Part shown: piece after piece, positions 6,625 through 12,890 of the stretch | Layout: each line of letters opens with the position of its first letter | Numbering within the stretch: the first letter of the stretch is position 1 | NCBI GenBank assembly: GCA_937907715.1 | Contig: CALERM010000086.1 | Span: 1-17,015 of the forward strand | Length of the DNA stretch: 17,015 nucleotides | From: an uncultured Clostridia bacterium | Lineage (GTDB): Bacteria; Bacillota; Clostridia; Oscillospirales; Oscillospiraceae | Direction of reading: 5' to 3' | Program-made: the position numbers and the translations under genes | Notes under the pieces: generated by a model | Told to the model about the DNA's origin: nothing | Databases searched by the model: none | The model's input: the letters and a program-made list of their open reading frames with translations, nothing else

Positions 6625-7763
6625 GCCGTCTCCTCCTGTTCTGCCGTCAGTTTTTCCGCCTGCGCCCGGTAAAGCGCCGCGTGCGCCTGCTCCACAATAT
6701 CCTGCAAGCTGATTTCATCCCAGACAATTTCCGGCTCCTCCGCGTACCCGTGCAGCTGCATCCACAGCCTGCAGATCCGCAGCAAAACCGGCTCCACCGT
6801 TCTTCGGATCGCCCACAGCTCCGAGGTCAGCAAGTCCGTCTGCTGCGCGCTCATCCGCTCGGTCGACGCCCAGTTTAGCCCCAGCAAAAACGGCGGAAGC
6901 CCTGTCTTTGCCACCAGCTGCTCGAGAATCTGCCGCACCGGCACCTCGGAATCGAGAATCTGCCCGTCGGCTCCGATGACCTTGATCTGCACATCGCCGA
7001 CCGCTACAAAATCACGCACCACGCCGTGCCTCGATTCCTGCATCGCCTGCGACCACTGCTCGGCAATCTGCTCGCTTCGTTCCTGCGCGTCGACCTGCCC
7101 CGACGCATCGTCCGGCTTATATACCACCGAGTAGCGTACATTGCCCGCCCTCTCCCAGTTCGTTCCGATCGTGCTGTAAATTTTCAGCAGCACATCCACC
7201 AGAAACGGCATACTCCGGAAGACCGACGCGCCATATGGGTTCTCCTCGTCGGGATTCCACGCCGCAAAGAGAATCAGATTCTGCCTCGGAAAAATTTTCA
7301 CCGCACCGCCCTGCCACTGTCCGAACGCAAAGTCCAGCGGCGAATCTCCCTCCTGCACATAGAGCTTCGTCACATCGCCCCACAGCACCGCCGCAATTTC
7401 ATTTCCGCCGACCACCATCTCTCCCACAGCCCTGCCGTAGACCAGCATGCTCTGCAAAAACGCCGCCAGAAAGCTCTCGATGCCCACCTGTCCGCGTCCG
7501 ACGTTCACCGACCTCAAGAACTGCCGCAGTCCGCGCTCTGCCGCAGGATCTGCGCAGCAGACCTCAAACCCGCCCGTAAGCCTGACCAACTTTCCGATCG
7601 CCGCGTCCAGAATCGGCACCGCATTGCGAATCTGCCGGTATACCTCCGTTTCCCCGCCGCCGAGCGCCGTCACACCGGACAGCATCCCGAACGGGTGCTG
7701 CGTGCCGCTTCTCATCTGCGCCGCCTTGCAGACGCCCGCCTTTGCCTTTTTTCTCACTGCCAT
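6621..7763 (-). CDS. Phage portal protein
   Basis: 380 residues from ATG at 7763 (MAVRKKAKAG). GAGGTG abuts this ATG, so GTG at 7757, with better spacing, is an alternative start. Conserved portal features are visible: 'YRQIRNAVPILDAAIGKLVRLTGGFEV' near the N-terminus, 'FLQSMLVYGRAVGEMVV' and 'FPRQNLILFAAWNPDEENPYGASVFRSMPFLVDVLLKIYSTIGTNWERAGNVRYSVVYKP' in the wing, and 'ETGLPPFLLGLNWASTERMS'-like stem and crown segments. It forms the dodecameric ring at one vertex through which the terminase pumps DNA. It is 7 bp after the large terminase stop, the canonical order, and shorter than PBSX XkdE (~500 residues). Confidence 0.88.
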   Translation of the reverse strand: MAVRKKAKAGVCKAAQMRSGTQHPFGMLSGVTALGGGETEVYRQIRNAVPILDAAIGKLVRLTGGFEVCCADPAAERGLRQFLRSVNVGRGQVGIESFLAAFLQSMLVYGRAVGEMVVGGNEIAAVLWGDVTKLYVQEGDSPLDFAFGQWQGGAVKIFPRQNLILFAAWNPDEENPYGASVFRSMPFLVDVLLKIYSTIGTNWERAGNVRYSVVYKPDDASGQVDAQERSEQIAEQWSQAMQESRHGVVRDFVAVGDVQIKVIGADGQILDSEVPVRQILEQLVAKTGLPPFLLGLNWASTERMSAQQTDLLTSELWAIRRTVEPVLLRICRLWMQLHGYAEEPEIVWDEISLQDIVEQAHAALYRAQAEKLTAEQEETA

Positions 7764-7770
7764 CACCTCT

Positions 7771-9015
7771 TCAAATTTTCCGTTCCGGCGCCCGCACGGC
7801 AAACACCGTGCCCGCTCCCAGAACGCCTGTCACAAAATACCGCATATCGTCCATTGCGTGATCGTTCTTCTTGACCACCCGGTCCCCGCCGGCAGCCAGA
7901 TCCCACACGTAAAGCTCCATCTCCCGCAGACAGTCCGTGCATCGGTCGCAGATCACAATCCGTCCCGACCGCAGTGCGTCCGCCGTCCGCCGGATGCCGG
8001 ACAGAACGTCGTTGTCCGCCTTCCGGACCTTCCAGCCCTCGCGCCGCAGAACCTCGATGAAGCTTGCTGCCGACGGGTCCACAATCACCTCCCGTATCGT
8101 CCGTCCCCCGGCAAGCTGCCGGAGCCTTCCCGCGTATTCTGCGTCCGTCATCTGCCGCCCCTCGCGCCGGGAATCAAAGTAAAACTCATCCGTCCGGTAC
8201 CACACGCCGCTCTGCCTGCCCCACAGACCGAACGACGCCGGGTTGACCGTCCCGTAGTCGCAGGAAATCACCCACTGCTCATAGCTCCCCGCAGGCGCCG
8301 GTCGGACAAGCGCCGTGTCAAAGAAGTCGTACACCCGTCCCTCCGCCTGACACCACTGCCCCAGAATGAACCGCCGGTAAAAAACGCCCGTGTAAAGCCG
8401 CTCATAGCGTCTGCGCACCGTCTGGCTCAGCGAGGGATTATCCTGCATCGTAAACTGCAGATGCAGGCAATTGCGTTTGTCCGCCTGCAAAATCCATTCC
8501 TGATAAAACCAGTGCTGCGGTCCCTCCGGGTTGCAGCTGAACCACAGCCTGCTACCTTCCACCGAGCACCTGGCGCACGCCTGCTCGACGAATGACCGCG
8601 GCATCAGCACCACCTCGTCGAGAAACACCCCCGCCAGCGTCATGCCCTGAATCAGCGCCGCCGAGCCCTCGTCCTTACCTCCGAAGAGATAGAACTCGTT
8701 TTCCCGTTTTCCGAACCGTACCCGCAGTACCTGCGCCGTCCGGTTCTCCGAAACCGTCATCCCCAGCCGCCGCAGCCACGGCAGAAGCTCCTGCACGACG
8801 TTTCGCCTGACGCCGCCTCTGGTCTTGCCGCACAGCGCAAAGCGCCTTCCCGTAAAGCAGCTCATCGCCCACAGGAAAAAGCCCAGCCCCATCGCAAGCG
8901 TCTTTCCCGAGCGCACCGCCCCATCGCAGATCAGCGCGTCAAATCCGCGGTCCCGGCTTTTCGGCATCCACCATGTCATTGCGCGCAGCTGTTTTCCGGA
9001 AAAGCTAGCCGTCAT
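7771..9015 (-). CDS. Phage terminase large subunit
   Basis: 414 residues. ATG at 9015 is chosen because GGAG lies seven bases upstream and it overlaps the small terminase end by 11 bases; upstream in-frame sequence is a shadow of the small terminase. Walker A is at 31-39 (DGAVRSGKT), Walker B at 131-134 (FLDE), the coupling motif at 159-165 (FSCNPEG). Nuclease acidic residues are probably Asp253 (VISCDYG), Asp313 (EVIVDPS) and Asp389 (NDHAMDDMRYF). These are the hallmarks of an ATPase motor with an RNase H-like nuclease that cuts and packages DNA into the prohead. All key residues are present, so the motor looks functional. Confidence 0.95.
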   Translation of the reverse strand: MTASFSGKQLRAMTWWMPKSRDRGFDALICDGAVRSGKTLAMGLGFFLWAMSCFTGRRFALCGKTRGGVRRNVVQELLPWLRRLGMTVSENRTAQVLRVRFGKRENEFYLFGGKDEGSAALIQGMTLAGVFLDEVVLMPRSFVEQACARCSVEGSRLWFSCNPEGPQHWFYQEWILQADKRNCLHLQFTMQDNPSLSQTVRRRYERLYTGVFYRRFILGQWCQAEGRVYDFFDTALVRPAPAGSYEQWVISCDYGTVNPASFGLWGRQSGVWYRTDEFYFDSRREGRQMTDAEYAGRLRQLAGGRTIREVIVDPSAASFIEVLRREGWKVRKADNDVLSGIRRTADALRSGRIVICDRCTDCLREMELYVWDLAAGGDRVVKKNDHAMDDMRYFVTGVLGAGTVFAVRAPERKI

Positions 9016-9304
9016 CTTCCTGCTCCATTCCCTGCACCAGCGCCTGCAAGAACCGTTCCGCGCCGTCATCTCCGCCGTCGGCAAGCGCCGCCAGCTGCTC
9101 AAGCACCTTCGTCCGGTCAAGAAGCTTGATCTCCACCGTTCCCTTTTCGCTTCTCTTGATCTCCGTCAGCATCGAAAGGTCCAGCTTTTCAATGTCCACA
9201 TCCTCACACAGCGCCAGCTTCACACAGTCGTTCGGCTTTCCGAACGCCATCTTGCGCAGCTGCTGCCGGATCTTTTCCAGATCCGTTTTTCGCTCCCGCG
9301 CCAT
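9005..9304 (-). CDS. Phage terminase small subunit-like protein
   Basis: 99 residues, ATG at 9304 with AAGGGGTGAT seven bases upstream. The chain is helical and charged, with 'KMAFGKPNDCVKLAL' and 'EIKRSEKGTVEIKLLDRTKVLEQLAAL'; the latter is a typical C-terminal signature of XtmA-type small terminases. No N-terminal helix-turn-helix is seen, unlike PBSX XtmA (~265 residues), so DNA recognition may be reduced or carried elsewhere. It should recruit the large terminase to DNA. It is the first gene of the leftward operon, behind a terminator-like hairpin at 9350-9386. Confidence 0.75.
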   Translation of the reverse strand: MARERKTDLEKIRQQLRKMAFGKPNDCVKLALCEDVDIEKLDLSMLTEIKRSEKGTVEIKLLDRTKVLEQLAALADGGDDGAERFLQALVQGMEQEDDG

Positions 9305-9349
9305 CCCATCACCCCTTTTCCCGAGAACCTCTTCTCACCCATACCGCGC

Positions 9350-9386
9350 AAAAAAAGGAAAGTTGCCGTGAACCCGGCAACCTTCC
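9350..9386 (-). terminator. Terminator-like hairpin in front of the prophage operon
   Basis: Arms 9357-9368 and 9375-9386 pair over 12 positions with one mismatch and a six-base loop. Reading leftward, the stem is followed at once by seven T (9356-9350), the form of an intrinsic terminator. It would stop leftward transcripts before the small terminase. Reading rightward a T-rich run (9393-9406) follows after a few bases, so weak bidirectional action is possible. Confidence 0.7.
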
Positions 9387-9425
9387 CGAAAATTTTTATT
9401 TTTTTCTTCCAAACACGCGCGATTC

Positions 9426-9434
9426 TGGTATAAT
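9426..9434 (+). promoter_or_regulatory. Extended -10 promoter for the rRNA methyltransferase
   Basis: TG at 9426-9427, one base, then a perfect TATAAT at 9429-9434 form an extended -10. The -35 region is poor, as is common with extended -10 promoters. Transcription should start near 9441, giving a ~34-base leader before ATG 9475, which has AGGAG six bases upstream. Confidence 0.75.
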
Positions 9435-9474
9435 GGACCTGCCCTCACCGGCAATCTTTGTACAGGAGTATCCC

Positions 9475-10653
9475 ATGACCTATCCGAATGTATGCCTCCG
9501 CCGCGGCGAGGCCGCCGATGTCCGCGCCGGTCAGACCCTGATCTTCGACAACGAGCTGGACTGGGCAGACGACACCTGCACCGACGGCTGCATCGTCGAC
9601 GTGCTGGACGATCAGCTGCGCTTTGCCGCCCGCGGCTTTTTCAATTCCCGCTCGAAAATCACCGTCCGCGTCCTGACGCGCGACCCATCCGAAACTATCA
9701 CTCGCGACTTTTTCCGCTCCCGCATCGAAGCGGCGTGGCGTGCAAGGCAGCAGCTCGGCTTTTCCGATTCCTGCCGCGTCGTCTTTGGAGAAACGGACGG
9801 TCTTCCCGGACTCACGGTCGACAAATTCGCAGCCTATCTCAGCTTTCAGATCACCTGTCTCGGCTTGGAAGCCTGGAAGCAGGACCTCATAGACATCCTT
9901 GCAGACCTCTTCTATCCCCTCGGCATCTACGAGCGCGACGATCTTCCCGTCCGCGAAAAAGAAGGACTTTCCCAGCTCAAAGCCTGCGTCTATGGCAGCG
10001 TCCCGGATGAGATTGAAATCCGCGAGCACGACGCGCGCATGCTCGTCAGCATCCCGGACGGGCAGAAAACCGGTCACTTCCTCGATCAGCAGGAAAACCG
10101 CGGGCGCATCCGCCCCTATTGCCCCGGCAGAACCGTTCTGGATCTGTGCTGCTGCACCGGCGGCTTTTCTGTCCACGCCGCGCTCTACGGCGCGCAGCAC
10201 GTCACCGCCGTCGACGTCTCCGAGCAGGCGCTTTCGCTCGTCCGCCGCAACGCCGCCTTGAATGGCGTCGAAGATAAAATCACCACCGTCTGCGAAAACG
10301 TCTTCGATCTTGTCAAAGCATGGTCCGACGAGCAAAGGCGCTTCGGTCTTGTCATCTGCGACCCTCCCGCCTTCGCCAAAAGCCGCAAAGCGCTCGATAA
10401 CGCCTATCGCGGCTACAAAGAGCTGAATCTTCGCTGCATGAAGCTGGTCGAGCCGGGCGGCTTTCTTGTCTCGTGTTCATGCAGCCAGTTCATGACGCCC
10501 GAGCTGTTTTTCTCCATGCTCCGCGAAGCGGCGCACGACGCCGGGCGCGACGCGCGCCTTTTGGAGCTTCTCATGCAGTCGCGCGACCATCCGGCCTCCC
10601 TCTCGTCCGACCATTCGCTCTACCTCAAGGGCTATATCCTGCAAGTTTTCTAA
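9475..10653 (+). CDS. rlmI: 23S rRNA (cytosine-C5) methyltransferase, RlmI type
   Basis: 392 residues, close to E. coli RlmI (396). ATG 9475 has AGGAG six bases upstream. The N-terminal ~70 residues form a PUA domain (TLIFDNELDW... VRVLTRDP). The catalytic domain has 'PDGQKTGHFLDQQENR' (194-209), SAM motif I 'DLCCCTGGFS' (223-232), motif IV 'CDPPAF' (295-300), and 'SCSCS' (333-337) supplying the nucleophilic cysteine of the m5C reaction. RlmI methylates a 23S rRNA cytosine (C1962 in E. coli) using S-adenosylmethionine, in the cytoplasm. The gene is transcribed alone from the 9426-9434 promoter. The exact target base in this organism is inferred. Confidence 0.88.
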   Translation: MTYPNVCLRRGEAADVRAGQTLIFDNELDWADDTCTDGCIVDVLDDQLRFAARGFFNSRSKITVRVLTRDPSETITRDFFRSRIEAAWRARQQLGFSDSCRVVFGETDGLPGLTVDKFAAYLSFQITCLGLEAWKQDLIDILADLFYPLGIYERDDLPVREKEGLSQLKACVYGSVPDEIEIREHDARMLVSIPDGQKTGHFLDQQENRGRIRPYCPGRTVLDLCCCTGGFSVHAALYGAQHVTAVDVSEQALSLVRRNAALNGVEDKITTVCENVFDLVKAWSDEQRRFGLVICDPPAFAKSRKALDNAYRGYKELNLRCMKLVEPGGFLVSCSCSQFMTPELFFSMLREAAHDAGRDARLLELLMQSRDHPASLSSDHSLYLKGYILQVF

Positions 10654-10672
10654 TTCCCCAAAAACGTCAAAA

Positions 10673-10700
10673 GCGCCTGCCATCTACCGATGGCAGGCGC
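10673..10700. terminator. rlmI: Perfect 11-bp hairpin after rlmI
   Basis: Arms 10673-10683 and 10690-10700 pair perfectly around a six-base loop, 20 bp past the rlmI stop. No T run follows on the plus strand; on the minus strand the stem is followed by TTTTGACGTTTTT. It may thus end leftward read-through better than rlmI mRNA, or simply protect the rlmI 3' end. Confidence 0.5.
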
Positions 10701-10926
10701 TCAGTGCGTCAAGAAGCCTCGCAGAGTTTCGCCCCGCAGGGCGAAATAAAATGGGAATCCATGTTATCCGGCGGCTCCGCCGACCGGACAGGACAGCCGT
10801 TAGCGGTTTTACCGCTTACGGATGTCGCGTACTCCTTGCGGGTAAACATACTGCTCGCCTCGCAAGTGTGGAATTTGTACGCCTCTGGCGCACAAATTAT
10901 GCGCGCAGTCGAGGCGCAGTTCCGTT

Positions 10927-10954
10927 TGTCAAAAAAGCGTCAGCTTTTTTGACA
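10927..10954 (-). terminator. Intrinsic terminator of the small P-loop ATPase gene
   Basis: Arms 10927-10938 and 10943-10954 pair perfectly over 12 bp around a four-base loop. The arms contain A6 and T6 runs, so the structure can act in both directions. It starts 4 bp past the stop of the leftward gene. Confidence 0.75.
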
Positions 10955-10957
10955 GTC

Positions 10958-11371
10958 TCAGTCCATATAACGTGCGATATACTCCGGCGGGTTGCTGGGG
11001 TCGTCGGCGAGCGTAAACGTGAACGCCACGCCGTTCTCTGCCGAGAACAGATTGCACCAGTCGAGGAAGTTCTCCGTCTCCACGGGGTCCTTCGAGCGCG
11101 AGAGGCTGTACAGATTGTCGATAAAAATATGCGTAATATCAAAATTGCCCGCATGCAGACCGCTGATAAAGCCCTGCAGCAGCGTGTAGCTCTTGATCGA
11201 ATACTCGCTCGCGTCGATCAGACGGACGCGATGGTCCACGTCATAGCGCAGCGTATGTCCTTTTTCAATGCACACCATGCTGCCGGATTCCGTTTTAAGC
11301 GCGCGCGAAATGGCATCGATCAGCAGCTTGGTCTTTCCGGAACCCTCAGGGCCCATCACAATATTAACCAT
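10958..11371 (-). CDS. Small P-loop NTPase of unknown function
   Basis: 137 residues. ATG 11371 has AGGAGG eight bases upstream; the longer frame from 11392 runs through that ribosome site. Walker A is at 7-14 (GPEGSGKT) directly at the N-terminus, and a Walker B-like strand is at 81-86 (HIFIDN). The C-terminal part (ENFLDWCNLFSAENGVAFTFTLADDP) looks like the strand and sensor region of a RecA/AAA-type minimal fold. It lacks added domains, so it may be a regulatory or assembly ATPase acting with a partner. It has its own promoter (11434-11462) and terminator. I know similar short proteins only as uncharacterised clostridial P-loop proteins. Confidence 0.8.
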   Translation of the reverse strand: MVNIVMGPEGSGKTKLLIDAISRALKTESGSMVCIEKGHTLRYDVDHRVRLIDASEYSIKSYTLLQGFISGLHAGNFDITHIFIDNLYSLSRSKDPVETENFLDWCNLFSAENGVAFTFTLADDPSNPPEYIARYMD

Positions 11372-11433
11372 AGGGCATTCCTCCTTTTGCACTCGCCGCA
11401 GCCAAAGGCGCAGCGTCTTATATGGTTAGCTTC

Positions 11434-11462
11434 ATTCTATCAGGTTTTGCCGGGAAAGACAA
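11434..11462 (-). promoter_or_regulatory. Promoter of the P-loop NTPase gene
   Basis: On the minus strand TTGTCT (11462-11457), a 17-base spacer, and TAGAAT (11439-11434) preceded by TGA, an extended -10. The start point would be near 11427, giving a ~55-base leader before ATG 11371. Confidence 0.65.
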
Positions 11463-11508
11463 GCGCAGAACCCGTCAAACTTCGTAAACTTTTCTTGAAT
11501 AGCCACGC

Positions 11509-12789
11509 TCAGCCGCCGAGCAGCTGCTTTGCCAGTGTCCGGCTTGCGCCCGCACAGGCGCCGTCAAACGGGTCCACCCCGCACGCGCACGCGCTGATTG
11601 CGCCAGCCAGCTCAAAGAAATAAAACAGTTCTCCCACGCCTGCCGCGTCAAGCGTCTGCATCGACACCTGAATCACCGGCACGTCCAGATCCGTGTGCGC
11701 CTGCAAAACCGCCTGGAAGCTTCCTTCCTGCGCGTCGAGCAGCGTCTTTCCCGCCAGGAAGCCCAGCCCGTCATAATCCTTCCAGTCCATCTCGATGTTG
11801 ACCTTCTGAAAGCACCGCTCCGGAACCTGCAGCAGCGTCTCAAACACGCGCCGGTCTTTCCCCTGCGCCACCGTATCCAAAGCATCCAGCGCGCCGGGAA
11901 GCGGCAGATAGACCGGCATCGCCCCCGCGCCCTCGCGGCAGGTATGCCGCAGGAAATACTGCTGCCACCACGCGCCGAACGCTCCAAAGTCCGGCGTAAA
12001 GCAGCCCAGGCACTCTGTGCTTCTTCCCTTCTGCATTAACGCATATCTGGCGCCCGCGTACATCCACACCGGGTTTTCAAACGCCCGCAGATCATACTGT
12101 GAAAAGCCCTCTGCCGCACCTTCCAATACGCCCAGCGGATCAATGCCTGCCGCTGCCAGCACCAGAAGCGTTCCCGCGTTCAACGCGCTTACGCCGCCTG
12201 CAAGACACTGCGCCATCGGCAGATACGTAAAGCCCTCTTCCTTTGCCATCACCGCAAGCGGACTCTCCGGCAAGGCGCTGACATATACGCGCTGCTTCGC
12301 GCTCTGCCCGTACCGCCGCTCCATCAGCCACCGCAGCGCACGCGACGCCGTACACATTTCCAGCTCCGCGCCCTCCCGGCTCAAAAGCAGCAGGCAAAAT
12401 TCATGCCCCTCCAGCAGCCTGCAAAGCGCAATCCAGTCTGAGCTTGCCAGCGAGTCTCCGGCAAATAAAATCCGCATCCGGCTGTCGAGCAGATTCCGGT
12501 ATCTGCCGCCGAGCATTTCCACGCCCGCCTTTGCCGCCAGATACCCTTCTCCGCTTCCTGCCACCACCAGCGTATCGCACTGCCCCGCAATCGTCTCGCA
12601 CGCCTTTCGGATGGCGTGAATCGTCTTTGCCGTGACCGCGTCCGGCTGCCCGAGCCAGCCCAGAAACTCCGGCGCGCCCGGCTGGTTGCTGCGCAGGTGC
12701 AGATGCGCGTCAAACAGATCCTTTTCACACGATAACAGCTGCGGCAGCGACACACAGCTCCAGATACTCGACAGTTCTACATTGATCAT
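11509..12789 (-). CDS. Glucose-6-phosphate isomerase homologue, active site apparently lost
   Basis: 426 residues from ATG 12789 (MINVELSS). It aligns along its length, by eye, with Bacillus phosphoglucose isomerase: EFLGW (41-45), the first SIS domain 'VVAGSGEGYLAAKAGVEML' (75-93), 'ENPVWMYAGARYALMQKG' (238-255), 'AWWQQ' (273-277), 'DYDGLGFLAGKTL' (338-350), 'AHTD' (364-367), 'GVDPFDG' (404-410). Yet the sugar-phosphate loop SGTTT is EGAEL (139-143), GGR is GGV (198-200), the GESEGK glutamate region is RHTCREG (281-287), the DLHS histidine is replaced (~301-305), and the C-terminal catalytic lysine region is GASRTL (414-419). Fold-critical parts remain, catalytic ones do not, and the frame is intact. 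A binding or regulatory role is likely; isomerase activity is doubtful. It has its own promoter. Confidence 0.8.
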   Translation of the reverse strand: MINVELSSIWSCVSLPQLLSCEKDLFDAHLHLRSNQPGAPEFLGWLGQPDAVTAKTIHAIRKACETIAGQCDTLVVAGSGEGYLAAKAGVEMLGGRYRNLLDSRMRILFAGDSLASSDWIALCRLLEGHEFCLLLLSREGAELEMCTASRALRWLMERRYGQSAKQRVYVSALPESPLAVMAKEEGFTYLPMAQCLAGGVSALNAGTLLVLAAAGIDPLGVLEGAAEGFSQYDLRAFENPVWMYAGARYALMQKGRSTECLGCFTPDFGAFGAWWQQYFLRHTCREGAGAMPVYLPLPGALDALDTVAQGKDRRVFETLLQVPERCFQKVNIEMDWKDYDGLGFLAGKTLLDAQEGSFQAVLQAHTDLDVPVIQVSMQTLDAAGVGELFYFFELAGAISACACGVDPFDGACAGASRTLAKQLLGG

Positions 12790-12832
12790 CGCAATCTCTC
12801 TTTCCCGGTTTGCGCAGATTTTTGGATATTGG

Positions 12833-12847
12833 ATAATATATATTATA
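12833..12847 (-). promoter_or_regulatory. -10 element and palindrome before the isomerase homologue
   Basis: On the minus strand a perfect TATAAT lies at 12847-12842. It overlaps a perfect 14-bp palindrome, ATAATATATATTAT (12833-12846), which covers the expected start point near 12835. No strong -35 is seen at 16-18 bp, so an activator or operator is possible. The leader would be about 46 bases. Confidence 0.5.
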
Positions 12848-12890
12848 CTACACCCGCCCAAAAAAGAAAAGCCTGTGCAAACATACAAAT

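Larger units (their letters stand above)
1..9304 (-). mobile_element. Contractile-tailed prophage, packaging-head-tail module (partial)
   Basis: Fourteen consecutive minus-strand genes follow the order of myovirus and PBSX-type morphogenesis modules: terminases, portal, protease, decoration, capsid, connectors, sheath, tube, chaperone, short coiled-coil protein, LysM baseplate protein. Junctions are very tight, with ATGA overlaps at about 6624, 4290, 3913, 3108 and 1658. The right end is the small terminase start. The left end lies outside the window. No integrase, repressor, replication, lysis or attachment site is visible here, and the right flank is a host rRNA methyltransferase gene 170 bp away. 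Base composition resembles the host genes, which suits either long residence or a phage adapted to this host. It could be an intact prophage with the rest to the left, a defective PBSX-like element, or a gene-transfer-agent-like particle. Confidence 0.9.
10654..10957. repeat. Gene-free block packed with inverted repeats
   Basis: This 304-bp stretch has no credible coding frame but holds a chain of hairpins: 10673-10700 (11 bp, perfect), 10727-10746 (8 bp, perfect), 10769-10782 (6 bp), 10797-10821 (11 bp, one mismatch), 10872-10898 (12 bp, one mismatch forming a G-U pair), and 10927-10954 (12 bp, perfect). A longer pairing CTGC..GCCTCG (851-862 of the 10,000s) with CGAGGCGCAG (910-919) encloses the fifth hairpin. 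It resembles an interspersed palindromic element or a structured non-coding RNA bounded by terminator stems. The family is not identified. Confidence 0.55.

Noticed and set aside
7447..8595. Plus-strand frame of 382 codons opposite portal and terminase
   Set aside because: Antisense to two well-supported genes and without recognisable motifs.
9445..10335. Minus-strand frame of 296 codons opposite rlmI
   Set aside because: The plus-strand frame carries all methyltransferase motifs, a promoter and a ribosome site; this one has none.
10473..10952. Plus-strand frame crossing the end of rlmI and the hairpin block
   Set aside because: It begins inside rlmI in another frame, has no ribosome site, and runs through several perfect hairpins; not coding.
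10751..11623. Plus-strand frame of 290 codons over the hairpin block and opposite the P-loop gene
   Set aside because: No ribosome site, and it is antisense to a gene with clear Walker motifs, promoter and terminator.
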